The position numbers were made by a program, and so were the translations under genes. DNA of 64,000 nucleotides from Tenodera sinensis (lineage: Eukaryota > Arthropoda > Insecta > Mantodea > Mantidae). Shown piece by piece: positions 53,530-64,000 of the stretch. The notes beneath the pieces were generated by a model. It saw only the letters and a list, made by a program, of their open reading frames with translations. It ran no database searches and was not told where the DNA came from. Within the stretch, counting starts at the first letter, position 1, and each line of letters opens with the position of its first letter. The stretch lies in NCBI GenBank assembly GCA_030765045.1, contig CM060962.1, positions 165,820,694-165,884,693 of the forward strand, written 5' to 3'.

Positions 53530-53652
53530 ATGCAAACAAGAGTTGGTGGAGGTAGAGATAGAGGCAGACCGAGGATTTATGGTCCAAGAGAAAGATCAGC
53601 CTCCGGTAGGGGTGTTACATTGCACAGCCAAGCTAGAGAATTGGTTCTCTTA
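53530..53652 (+). pseudogene. N-terminal coding fragment, Gly/Arg-rich with RGRPRIYG
   Basis: The frame from ATG 53530 reads GGGRDRGRPRIYGPRERSAS followed by a GRGVTLHSQARELVLL stretch, then is cut by the hAT left end at about 53656. I recall similar 'RGRPRxYGxxxxxxSGRxxxLHSQxRE' starts in insect DDE-type transposon proteins with an N-terminal helix-turn-helix, but this rests on memory only. Confidence 0.4.
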
Positions 53653-53655
53653 GGG

Positions 53656-54640
53656 CAGTGTTTTTCAACCTGTGTGTGGCGACCACCTGGGGGGTCGCGA
53701 AGTCTGAGGGTCGCGAGAGGTCGAGAGAACTCAGTAAAAAATCAACAAATTTTAAAAAGGTAGATATATTAAGAAAAAGTTACCAAAATGATACTCGTGT
53801 TATTTATACAAACACATTAACATAAAATAAAATCTTCGAGTACTCCATTTTAATGTGAAGGTTGCGCTTGAGTTTGTTCAATCAATTTCTCCCATCATGG
53901 ATCCGTTTTTGCAACATTAAGTATTAAATCATTTTCCAAATTTAAGTGATTTCTTAGTTTACTTTTTATTTGGGCCATTGATGAAAATGCCAACTCGCAC
54001 AAGTACGAGGTAGAAAATGGAACACTTCAAAGCCTCAGTTGTTAATTCCAGGTATTCTGTCCAGATTTTCAGACTTGAATTCCAAGTGTAACATCCCATC
54101 GGCAGATCCATCTTTGCCCGGTGCTATCCGATATCTCTTGCACTGAGAAGTAATGACACAATTCTTCTAACGCCATTTTCATACCAGATATATATGAGTT
54201 GATGTTTATCTCGCTTCCGACTTCTTCAATGAAAGACTGTGTCGACGAAAATGAATCAAAGTTGTTTTGATGTATAAATGATGACCACAATTCAATTTTT
54301 TTATAAAGCCATGGAGTTTGTCTTTTACTGTAATGACATTTTCATCCCGCCCTTGAAGACTTTTATTCAAATAATTTAAATGCTCAAATAAGTCAGAAAG
54401 AAAAGCCAATTTCAAAAGGAATTTCGGGTCAGAAATGAACTCAGAGTAATGTGACTTAGCTTGCTGTAAATATACTAATAGTTCAGCACGAAGTTCCATA
54501 ACTCTGGTGAGTACTTTGCCTTTTGATAACCACCTAACCTCTGTATGGTAAAGCAAATTGCGGTGTAGTGTCTCCATATCTTTACAAATGATTCAAAACA
54601 ATTGAGTCTCATTTCCTAAAAGGAAGATTTCGGAAGAAAG
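53656..54640 (-). pseudogene. hAT transposase remnant, ZBED5-like (minus strand)
   Basis: The element end cagtgtttttcaacctg at 53656 is the typical hAT terminus. The minus-strand frame 54206-54577 reads LHRNLLYHTEVRWLSKGKVL, then RVMELRAELLVYLQQAKSHY and FLLKLAFLSDLFEHLNYLNK, the signature of ZBED5/GTF2IRD2-type hAT transposases. Further down (about 53930-54010) a shifted frame reads YLCELAFSSMAQIKSKLRNH, the hAT dimerisation domain. The N-terminal half and the second terminal repeat are missing. Confidence 0.8.
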
Positions 54641-54815
54641 GATCATGCCTGCCAACAATGGACAGTTGTATTCCTTGTTTTTGTTTTCAACTGGCAATGT
54701 TCTTTGAATTTTGAACATCAGCTTTACTGTACATTATTGTTCACCATGGTGACAAAATAAAGCGAGAATCAAAGTTTAAATTCATAGCTGTTTCTGAAAT
54801 ACCATTTTGTGAGTG

Positions 54816-56810
54816 TTAATGGACCAAGATAAGCGTATTTCAATGCCAAAGGAAAAATCCAGTAAAATATCTTTTCTTCATCAATGGATTGGTTGGAATC
54901 CTACATTAACAACAAATGGAAAAATTGTTCTGTGCCAAGTCTGTGACAAACATGTGAGTATTTTAAATAACTTTTCAGTTCATGACACTGTTAAATCAAT
55001 ATAATTCTGCACTGAATGTCTTTTCATATACAATAAAGTAAGGTGAATTACATTTCACTAGTTATTCATTTTTACTTACAAGTTCCCCATGACAGAAAGT
55101 TTCTGATCACCCAACACTTACAAACAGCAGCTCACAAGTAAAATACTACTGGCAAAACCACGTCAAAAATTCAGATGACTTTAACATCAGAATTTTCTGC
55201 AAGGAACAGTGGAAAGAGTATATGCACAAGTCTTTTTCTTTTCAAAACTTTTCTCTTATTGAAAATTAGCATTGTATGTGTTTAAAATACAAATTTCAGA
55301 AACATTTATTCCCGATATATCACAAAATTTTATTTACTGAGCAAACTGGTTGGATTACAGCGAAAAACAACTCATACATTTTGAAAAATCTATCTAAAAC
55401 TGAAAATTGCACACAATAATTAAAACTCATTATCGAGTAGTGGATAACAAAGCAAGTAGCCTCATTCAACACTTTTGTTTGTTATTTCATTCACATGATA
55501 ATCTATATGTAATTTTTATTTTTTTAACACCAATGTCTTGGGAAAATCATGTAGAAATTTAATAAGCTGGAACTGGTATTATAATATTAATATCATTTCA
55601 TGATATATTTACAGAAATGGTGTTATGTTTAACACCAAAGTAAGCTATTTTACTTCACGAAAAAATAAAGCCCCTTGTAATGCTGTATAATTTAACTAAG
55701 ATCTTTAGGAATTTTATTGTAATGTTTAAAATATGTTTAATTTTGTAAGTTTTATTTTATTTTAGGTGATCCAAGAGATCAGAGCTGACATAGATGATTC
55801 AAACATATAGCTATCTGTAAATGAAACAACCTATTCGTGTGGAAGATACATTGCCAATGTCACCTTGGGAAAACTTGTGTTATATGAAGCAGGAACATTA
55901 TTGCCTCCAAAATACTAGAGGAAACAAATCACACCATCATTGCGTGTGTTGTTTGTGATGCATTATGTGTTCTATGGCCTGTTTAGGAAGATGAAGAAAA
56001 ACTTTTGTCACAGATGTGGCAGTATATATGATTAAAGGCAGCTAAAGCTTTACAAATTTTTTATCCGAAGGCAGTGCATCTGACATGTCTAGCTCATGGC
56101 CTTCATAGATTGGCAGTAGCGATCAGAGCAACATTTCCAGAAGTGAATGCCTTTTTCTCTTCTGTGAAAAAAGTTTTCGTGAAGGCTTCACCAAGAGTGA
56201 AATTTTTTTCTCAAATGCAGCCAGATACTCGTCTTCCCCCACAGCCAGTCCTTACAAGATAGGGAACATCTATAGAAGCAGCATTGTATTATTGTGGCCA
56301 CCTAGAAGACATGAAAAAGATGCTGGAAACTTTGGATGTGAATGAAGCAGCTAGTATTGCAGTTGCAATGAGTGCATGCAAGGAGAAAAGCTTACAGGCT
56401 AAATTAGCTTTTATTAAGACCTATTTTAGTAAACTACCAGCCGCAATCACACATCTGGAAGAAAGACAAGTGCCACTATCTTCTGCCCTGCAGATGTATG
56501 AAGCCACCGTCACCTGAGAAGTGCCCGGAGGAACTGGAAAAACATTTCGTGAGAACATTGAGAAAATTGAAGTCAGGAATCCAGGACTAAAGTTTAATCA
56601 GGATATGAACAGTATGTTACAAGGTGAATCTGAAAAAGAATTTAACTCTTATTCTGTGAGTGACATAGCCTCTTTGCATACTCCCCTGTGACCTCATGTG
56701 AAGTGGAGAGATCATTCTCTTCATTCAAATATATTTTAAGTGACAGAAGGAAGAGCATTCTACCAGAAAATTTAGAAAAATATTTGATTATTTATTGTAA
56801 CAAAAATTGA
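54816..56810 (+). pseudogene. hAT transposase remnant (BED finger to dimerisation domain)
   Basis: ATG at 54819 opens a frame with SFLHQWIGWNPTLTTNGKIV and CQVCDKHV; the finger seems to continue after 55085 (FLITQHLQTAAHK) past a ~130-base interruption that starts gtgagt but does not splice cleanly in frame. After about 600 AT-rich bases, pieces resume: LYEAGTLLPPKY near 55880, HLTCLAHGLHRLAVAIRATF (56074-56262), HLEDMKKMLETLDVNEAASI (56284-56517) and, shifted, PVTSCEVERSFSSFKYILSD near 56690, the hAT dimerisation motif. Same superfamily and similar layout as 42661-44130, but a different family. Confidence 0.75.
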
Positions 56811-57384
56811 TATGCGATTGACCATTAAATTATTGTTGTCTTATATTTCATATTAATTAGTTAATTACACAAGATTAATGAAAATGATAATATAAAATAT
56901 TACAGTTGTTGCTTCATAAAAAGAATAAAATGTGAGGAAATAGCGTATTTTACTATTAGAAGAAAATACATTTTTGTGCATATTTTTTAATTTTAAGACC
57001 ACATTTTCAACATTTTTGCTGCATAAAGGCATGCATGTATTTATGGTTTTTAGTGCATATAAATCCACCCTCTAGTCATTAAAGAACATGACTAAGGATC
57101 ACAAGGAAATGTCACTGTGCATATATTTTTTATATACTGTGATATTTCAATAAGTGTTTCAGGTATCGTAACCATCCAAAGATAAATCTTAGGTGTAAGA
57201 TTGATAGAGGATCATCATTTACTCATCTCCTTCTGAGGTTACACAGCTTCTTATTGTGGTTTTACACAGTACAAGTGCTTTATTGTTATTGGAATAGTGT
57301 TACCAGTATTACTGTACCATCATTACTTAGTTAAGGTATTTGATAAATGTTTATTAAAACAATAATTATTATTGTACTATTTTT
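56811..57384. other. AT-rich stretch, perhaps the hAT 3' end
   Basis: Around 56980-57070 there are ttttgtgcatatttttta and ggcatgcatgtatttatgg strings like hAT subterminal sequence, but no terminal repeat was paired with the 54.7-kb side. Confidence 0.3.
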
Positions 57385-57516
57385 TACTTTCTCTACTATG
57401 TATAGTAAGTAGAGGAAGTATTGTATCTACCCAAAAAGTGAATGTGAAGATTTCATCAGAAATATGTTTTGAGACCCCCTCCTGAATCCAAAAAAGCATT
57501 TTTATTAAAAGGTCTG

Positions 57517-57574
<58 letters not shown>

Positions 57575-57990
57575 CATGTGTATGTGTGTGAGTGCAGCAT
57601 AACTCAGAAATGAAAAGTCTATTAAAAACCAAAATAGGTATTTAATTTTAATGTCTTTTAAGGATGCAACATGAAGATTTTGAAGAAAATTCCTCCACCC
57701 TAAATTACTCTTTATATGGAAAATTTTGATGCTCTCGAAAATGGCTCTAAGGATTCGATTACAATGCCAATTGTTTGAGATATTTTTATGGCAAACGAAG
57801 TGTATATTTTGAATTTTCTGGTTATAGCCTGTTACTCTGGATGACTTTTGCATAACTGGTAAATCATAAGAGATAGGCCAAATCTTACTATACAAAAAAT
57901 GTAGATCTTGCTAAAAATACATAATTTATGTCCAAATAAATTTTTTTAGAGTGAGCCATTTCAGAGATATTCCTTGTTATTTTTGTGAGT
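57385..57990 (+). repeat. Interspersed repeat family X, copy D, with GT microsatellite
   Basis: Begins tactttctctactatgtata, contains a (GT) run at 57521-57570 and the shared 'tggaaaattttgatgctctc'-like segment, ending near 'catttcagagatattccttg'. It is uninterrupted and serves as the empty-site reference for copy C. Confidence 0.85.
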
Positions 57991-58072
57991 TTTAGAAAAC
58001 TCAAATGAAAACTTAAGACTAGAGATTTCTACCGGGTTTAGAAGCTGTGGTCTGCTGAAGTTTTGGGGTCCA

Positions 58073-58107
58073 GACGTTTCGTCCACACCTGCGGTGGACA
58101 TCATCAG
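58073..58107 (-). other. Hammerhead-like motif in a Penelope-like fragment
   Basis: On the minus strand: CTGATGA, a T, stem GTCCAC/GTGGAC around a short loop, then GAAAC, preceded by CCA and followed by GTCTGG. This is closer to the canonical hammerhead core (CTGATGA...GAAA) than the copy at 20595, apart from one extra T before stem II. Confidence 0.45.
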
Positions 58108-58232
58108 TGGTGTGATCTGAGTCTTCTCTGCGAAGGTTCAGTTACAAAAGAATTGTTTATGACTGGAGGTGCCATATTTATATCTGGGCCACTCCCAGGG
58201 GATTGGCTGGGCTTGAGCGGGAGGCCTCAATA

Positions 58233-59680
58233 TTACTAATGTTTTACTATAAATTTCCGGAAAAAATTTTAAAATGTAGCTTGATAATGCCATATAATCC
58301 TAGAAAAAAATTGAGATTGGAATTCCAAATAAATACAGAGAAATTAAATAACTTACCAAGCCGTGCAGCTGATTGCGCATCACGTGTTGTCGTTCCGTCA
58401 AGGTCAAACTGTTAGCATAAACACTGAAATAACTCTAGTGGATACTTTGGTCTATCACTCTCTTCATAGGGCACAAAGTTAACATTCCACGATTTAAAAT
58501 TTCAATAATAGATAAACAAATATTTGAAAATTGTGGCCTACTACAAAGAATAGCAGCATAAAACATAAAAATGTTGCCATTTCTGAACGCCAAAAACATG
58601 ATAGCAGAGCTGTCCATTCTTTTCCAAACAAAGCTATTACTGTTTTTGAAACAGCAATTAGGAGTATTCCATAAAATAATACTCTTCTCAGATGGCTCAA
58701 GTGCTCAGTATAAAAATAAAACAAACTTTTGGAGTATTTTTTTCTATGAAAATGACTTTCAGATTTGAGCAGAATGACACTTTTTTGCTGCATCACAGGG
58801 AAAAAGACCTTGTGATGGATTTGGCGGTACTGTTAAGAGACTTGCAATGAAAGCGAGCCTTCAACCTGGAATAGATCCTATCACAACGCCAAGAAAACTG
58901 TTTAACTGGGTCGTTACACTTGTTACACTGATTTTTAAATATCCACCACTCTCCCTTCACTTTGAAATGAATAGTTTTTTATTAATGCCTTAGATGTAAA
59001 TAATGGAACAAAACAGTGCAACTACAGAGTGCCTCGCACTACTTTTGCTTGTAGGAATCTTGACTTGAAAGTATTATTATGTTCCTTGTGTTTGCTATCG
59101 GAGAAAAAGTTGACGACAATGTTAGAAATGTTCTTCTGAGCCCAGATTTTTATACTGAGCACTTGAGCCATCTGAGAAGTATATTATTTTATGGAATACT
59201 CCTAATTGCTGTTTCAAAAACAGTAATAGCTTTGTTTGGAAAAGATGGACAGCTCTGCTGTTGTGTTTTGAGCATTCAGAAATAGCAACATTTTTATGTT
59301 TTATGCTGATATTGCCTTTGTAGTAGGCCACAATTTTGAAATATTTGTTTATCTATTATTGAAATTTTAAATCATGGAATGTTAACTTTATGCTCTATGA
59401 AGAGAGTGATAGACCAAAGTATCTGCTAGAGCTATTTCGGTGTTTATGCTAACAGGACTTTGATGGAACGACAACACATGATACACAATCAGCTGCACAT
59501 GGTGTGTCTACCTATTGACAGTGTGAAGGCAGCTTTATTCTTCGACTGCACGCCTTGGTAAGTTATTTAATTTCTCTTTATTTATTTGGAATTTCAATCT
59601 GAATTTTTTCTAGGATTATATGGCATTATCAAGCTACATTTTAACATTTTTTCTGGAAATTTAAAGTAAAACGTTAGTAT
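58233..59680. repeat. Large inverted repeat: arms 58233-58717 and 59147-59680
   Basis: The two arms are reverse complements at high identity over about 480 bases, with a 429-bp spacer (58718-59146). The right arm holds about 45 extra bases between two gtgcag strings that the left arm lacks, so the left arm looks like a deletion between short direct repeats. Both arms contain part of the transposase-like coding remnant described at 58440-59010. Confidence 0.85.
58440..59010 (+). pseudogene. Transposon-associated coding remnant of uncertain family
   Basis: Pieces in two frames read LLLFLKQQLGVFHKIILFSD (58630-58690) and SSAQYKN, then, after about 90 bases, HREKD and DGFGGTVKRLAMKASLQPG. The combination 'FSDGxxxQYKNxxN' with 'HGKGxxDGxGGxxKR' is common in uncharacterised insect proteins that look transposon-derived; I do not know the biochemical role. 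A stop separates the two halves. The first half is duplicated inverted in the right arm. Confidence 0.5.
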
Positions 59681-60059
59681 TGTTAATGATGTTTGTACTG
59701 TAAATGGCTCTATAAAAATAGAAAATATTAAAATAATAATTTTTTGTTTAATGTATAAATGAAGTACATATTTCAATGTTCAAAATGAGCTATAGATCAT
59801 ATTTATCTGAAAAATAATACCAGATATATTTATATTTATGTAGAATGGTGTGTGTAAAATATCCCAAGATGTAATATTTTGTATTTACCAAAATAATTAA
59901 TTTACAGACTAGCAAAAGAATAGGTTTATCATTTTTTCATTCACAGAACATGTAAATTTAATATCAATGAAATCGGATTTAAGAAGGTCAAATTTTGTGC
60001 GATTTGACATGGAATGACTCATATTTCTAAAGTAGTTCTGTTTTGTTCATGTATTGTGT
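59681..60059. other. Non-coding gap
   Basis: AT-rich, nothing recognised. Confidence 0.35.
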
Positions 60060-62000
60060 TCATTTGTTCTTCTTGTTAAATGTTTAAGACATTCAAAAAT
60101 ATATAAGCAGGGTAATGCAGGGATTTTAAGTTGTTTAAAACTACTTTTAAATGATTGTCTTCTTTGAATTTTTTCTACTGTTCTTATTGCTCTTTTCTGT
60201 AGCCTGAGTATTGTTAACATACTTTTCTTATCTTCTGCTCCCCATAAGTTGATCCCATAATTTAACTGTCAGTGTATAAACACATAATAAACCTTAAGTG
60301 CACTATCCTCACCCATAATTTGTGTTATCTGTATTAATACATGTATGTCCTTATTCATTTTATTACTAATCTTTTCTACATATATGTTTGTGCTGTTTTA
60401 AATTATCTATAACTATTCCTAAAAAATTTGTCTGTATTATTTGGCAAATTTATTCATTTTTTATTGCTAATATGATGTTCGGTTTTCATTTACTTACTTA
60501 GTTTAATTTGCATCCATTTGGTTTAGTTTGTATTTAGTGCCATCCGTAGTGCTTCTAAATAGGTGACATGAAGAAAGATTGCTACGAAGTAGGTAACTCT
60601 TTTTATCTAGTGCTCAAGCAATTATATAAGTTCCTTTGCCAGCTGTGTGTATTGTTGATTTCTTTTTCTGAAAGCCAAACTGGTTGCACGATATTGCATT
60701 AAATTTATTACAGTATCTCCAGGAAAAGGCCTTCCATAATTTTGGAGAAATCTGAGCATAGAGATATAGGGCAAATTAATTGTTTGTTTGGAGCCTTTCT
60801 GTTTATAAATTGGTCTGTCATGTGTTTTAGTTTACTTGGGAAGATTCCTGAATTAAAACTTTCGTTGATTATGTTATAATATCAACTATTTGATATTTGC
60901 AGTATTTTATCATTTGATTTAACTGTTTGTCTAACTCTTAAGATTTTTTACATTTTAGTGTGTTTATCTGTTTAAGCCATCTGTTTGTGTAATTTGTCTA
61001 GTTATCCTGGAGTTACATACACAGGTTTCATTTGTTAGTGGTCTGTTTTAATCTGCACATTTGTTACAATATTAATACAATAATCATTAAATGTGTCACT
61101 TATAATCACTGTGTATAGAATTTCATAGTCGTGTTTTACAATTTTGAAGTTTTCTACCTGTTCAAAAGAGTTTTCTCTACGTACGGTCTTAATTATATTC
61201 CAAGTCTATTGAATTTTATTTTCAGCATTTAAATGCAATATTTTGTTGTGAAACTTCTTTGCTTCATTTATCAGTGCTGCATTTATAGTATTTTTGTTGT
61301 TTTATATGTATCTTATGGATTTTTAATCCAATTTAAAAGCTTTTGGATTGTTTAAGAATCTCATTCTTCTTAGAGTTCTCTGTCCTTTTGATAAACCAGT
61401 AACAGTATTTTTTGTTTGTTGCAGACTACTTTTTGTACTGGTGCTGAATGCTCTAAGCATGACATTAAAGTAATCATAGAGAGTTCAAATTTGTCATGTA
61501 TTGTAATTGTTTCTGGTATATTATTGAACACCACCTGTTCAAGGTAGCTCTTAATGGTTGTAGTGAATTTTTGTTTACTATTTCTAACTTTCTTTGAGTT
61601 TTACATTTTTCTGCTTGTTTGTTTAAGAGCTTATTTTTTATTAATTGACCTAAGACATCACTAAGCTGATTCTTTATTAAGGCTATATTTACCTCTTTGC
61701 CCTTTAAGTTGGTGTATGCATGGTCAACAAAGGTCAATGTGTGCTGTTACTCTGGATGCAGCTGTTTCTAATAATTTCTGGTTTCTTCTTTCAAGGAATT
61801 CCAGTAATTCCTTTCTTTGTTTACTTTTTGTTAGCAGATCTATATCATGTCTCCTATAACAATTTTGTTAATTTTTACAATATTACTTAAGCAAATTTCT
61901 GAATTTTTAAGAAAGTAGTCTTTATCAGCATTTGGCAGACTAAAGACACCTAGTATGATAAGATTCCTTTTTGTGAAGGTAATTTTGACAGCTGATAGTT
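60060..62000 (-). pseudogene. CR1/L2-type LINE ORF2 remnant, minus strand
   Basis: From high to low coordinates on the minus strand: RNLIILGVFSLPNADKDYFL and an IVIGDMI segment (endonuclease core) near 61850-61960, TLTFVDHAYTNLKGKEVNIA and NQLSDVLGQLIKN (61474-61737, the 'IDHIxTN...SDHxGQ' motif with His changed), SKIMEGLFLEIL (RT 'FSKIxExxxxxRL') near 60700, a 'VQPVWLSEKEINN'-like stretch (FGFR region) and the thumb end near 60200-60280 (LTVKLWDQLMGS). RT palm with FADD was not readable. It is heavily decayed. Confidence 0.65.
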
Positions 62001-62062
62001 CACGACACCTTTCCTCACAATATTGTTTACATCACGACACCTTCCCTCACAATATTGTTTAC
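62001..62062. repeat. Two-copy tandem duplication of ~31 bp
   Basis: cacgacacctttcctcacaa... occurs at 62001 and again at 62033 with one difference. It may be a local slip in the LINE remnant. Confidence 0.9.
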
Positions 62063-63820
62063 AATCAATTTTATTAAATTTCATACCCTCCTTTGACTGT
62101 AGGTATTACTACAAAGAAAACGTGTGACAGAAAAAATTATGTGCTATTGATATATGCTTCGCTTTTGGAGAGAACTCTAGCTTAGTATGTAGCTGCACAC
62201 TGCTCATCTGTTCTTTTGTTACAAGTCTTATGTATAATGTATTTTGGGCTTCAAAGCCTGAGGATGATGACCGATTGGAAGTTCCGTTTGCAGTTTCTAT
62301 GATTCAGCTTTACGGAGCCCATTGATACACTATTTTTCTTCTGCACTGTATTCACAGACTGATGGAGGTGAAAACTCAGACCAGTTGTTGGTGGGCAGTA
62401 GAAACCAACCAGCCACATTCCAAACTTGCCATAGTTGGCAGGCATCCATTGCAGCCCAATGGTGCACCAGCTGCAAGAAAAGTTAACTTTACATATTTTT
62501 TTCATATCTTTCCTCAATAAATCATAAACAATCTAAAAATCTACCTGTCATTATTAGTTCTGATGTACTTAAAATGAGTGTATGTCATATAAAGACACTG
62601 TTTTACTATGTCCGTTAGAACACATCCATTTATTTTGAAACACATAGTGATAAAAATAGAAACACTAAATGCATTTTGTCAGATTAAACTCTTAAAATAT
62701 GTCACACAAAGTACATTAGTTACATTGCATATTGCAAACATTGAATAGTGGGGAATCCTTAGCAGGAAAATAAAGTCTAAAATGCCTGTGACTACAATAA
62801 TTTTGAATGGTGTTCTTTCCAGCTGTTGAAGCAAATATCATCATAGCTAATTAATTTGTGAAAGAGTATAGATACATATTCTGAATACCACAATTAATTA
62901 TATGTGTAAAATCAGTTTGTAGTGACTGATTCACAACTATCATTATTTTACTTTAGTTTTCAGACTTCATTAGTGTCTGTAGACTGCACAGAAGATGAAT
63001 TTTAAGTACTTAGGATCATCACAAAAAGACAGAATATAATATGGTAATAAATTACAGCACTTACATTACGCAGATGTAACACTTTCCCAAAAATCCTTGG
63101 GTTCATAAATTTGTTTAACATATAAAAAGAATTTCTTCAGAAAATCATGACAATTATTAGTTTTTCATGCATATGTTGCAGGTCGTTAGATCAAGTATGC
63201 CTCTGTATCCAATAGCATACGAGTAGTCAAGTGTGCTGAAAAAACATCAGCATTTTGAGAGTGGTTGTTATGCATGCTTGTAGAGAGTCCATGCATGCAA
63301 CCACTTAGATCATTGGCATGTGAAATGATGATTTCTGACATGTCATGAAAGGGCTGAAAAAGTTGTATAAGAATGACCAAGTAGTATATTTTTATGCATC
63401 TTCCTGCAATCTTTCTGATCTCCTTAGGGTTTCCCATACTAGCTTATTGCTTAATCCTTGTACTAGATTGTTCTTCTAACGTGGTAGAGTGTCAGTTTAG
63501 CATACAGGATGCAAATTGTACATGAGCCGGAATTTATCTTGTTTGGGGAGAATGTCCAAATAAAACTGTTGCATCATTTTTTGGATATGTGAATACTTTT
63601 CACAAAGCAGCAAGACCAAACATAGACATGTACATTCTTAGAACATGCCTGATAAGTTTGTTTTTCTAACTGGACCTATCTCACTACATTGTCTAAAATT
63701 CTAAATTATGAATATTGACTGCTTGCATAATGAAGTATGAAGTAATAGAGAGCAGATTGCATAAGTTTTGTGATCATTCAGTTGAGGCCTCTAGTATCAA
63801 AGATGGACATGCGCACAGTG
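62063..63820. other. Non-coding stretch without recognised elements
   Basis: Short frames only (62251-62517 and 63186-63437 on the minus strand), neither with similarity I recognise. AT-rich throughout. Confidence 0.35.
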
Positions 63821-63824
63821 AAGT

Positions 63825-64000
63825 CAAGTCCCCATTTCGACTAGATGGCATTATGTCAGGGTTTGAAAGCAACCACTTATTTTAAATGACAAAATATAGT
63901 AATTTTGTATTTCTGAATAGAACTACATTTATCATTAAATTCAATGCAAGAAGATTGATAGCGACACGTTCAAGTCCCCATGTTGACCAGATGGTATTAT
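63825..64000 (+). repeat. Direct repeat at the window edge (spacing 146 bp)
   Basis: caagtccccat..(5-6 bases)..agatgg(c/t)attat occurs at 63825-63855 and 63971-64000. Two units do not prove an array, but the second runs off the window. Confidence 0.55.

Noticed and set aside
54954..55085. Intron with a GTGAGT donor inside the hAT BED finger
   Set aside because: Joining gtgagt to the nearest cttacaag acceptor gives a frame that stops almost at once, so I treat it as an interruption or decay rather than a functional intron.
1..64000. CRISPR array, bacterial operon, phage or toxin-antitoxin system
   Set aside because: No direct repeats with regular unique spacers and no compact same-strand coding blocks. 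The only regular arrays are a satellite and microsatellites.

Overview
The window looks like intergenic DNA from a large, repeat-rich arthropod genome, most probably an insect. The reasons are the AT-rich background, several LINE clades, Tc1/mariner, hAT and Kolobok DNA transposons, tRNA-derived SINEs, long CA/GT microsatellites, and the lack of any recognisable multi-exon host gene. I see no bacterial or viral operon logic, no CRISPR array and no confident free-standing RNA gene. The two long open frames, a 705-codon gag and a 1259-codon LINE ORF2, belong to retrotransposons. The only candidates for host coding sequence are a 238-codon membrane-protein-like frame at 23370-24086 and a short secreted-type frame at 36038-36307, both unproven.

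Layout. 0.5-4.5 kb: a broken Kolobok-type transposon (THAP finger, then a DDE region), with a foldback repeat and a ~150-bp tandem satellite in between. 4.6-9.5 kb: a decayed LINE with gag-like ORF1, endonuclease, RT and RNase H. 9.9-20.3 kb: a nest. A DUF4371-type hAT pseudogene appears split by a second hAT (11633-19493, matching 8-bp target duplications). That element in turn contains an LTR retrotransposon with an intact gag but almost no pol, plus a scrambled inverted copy of LTR and hAT pieces. 20.5-28.8 kb: microsatellites, three Jockey-type RT remnants, the membrane-protein frame, a Tc1 corpse and a 5'-truncated LINE with a perfect target duplication. 29.2-36.9 kb: SINEs, a palindrome and the full-length LINE ORF2. 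39.9-51.8 kb: a repeat family with four copies in the window (three here, one at 57.4 kb), one of which holds a hAT MITE, a TA-flanked MITE and a SINE and abuts a second SINE. A nearly complete 2.2-kb hAT lies at 42.1-44.3 kb. 53.5-57 kb: two further hAT pseudogenes. 58-62 kb: a ~0.5-kb-arm inverted repeat around a transposase-like fragment, then a CR1/L2-type LINE remnant. The last 2 kb is featureless apart from a short direct repeat at the edge.

The parts do not form a pathway. They record successive insertions whose order can be read from nesting and target-site duplications. The most informative points are the insertion borders, a LINE whose RT and RNase H frame is open but whose endonuclease SDH motif is lost, AAC-type tails shared by that LINE family and a tRNA-derived SINE, and hammerhead-ribozyme-like motifs in Penelope-like fragments. 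Family names come from recalled motif patterns and were not checked by database search.
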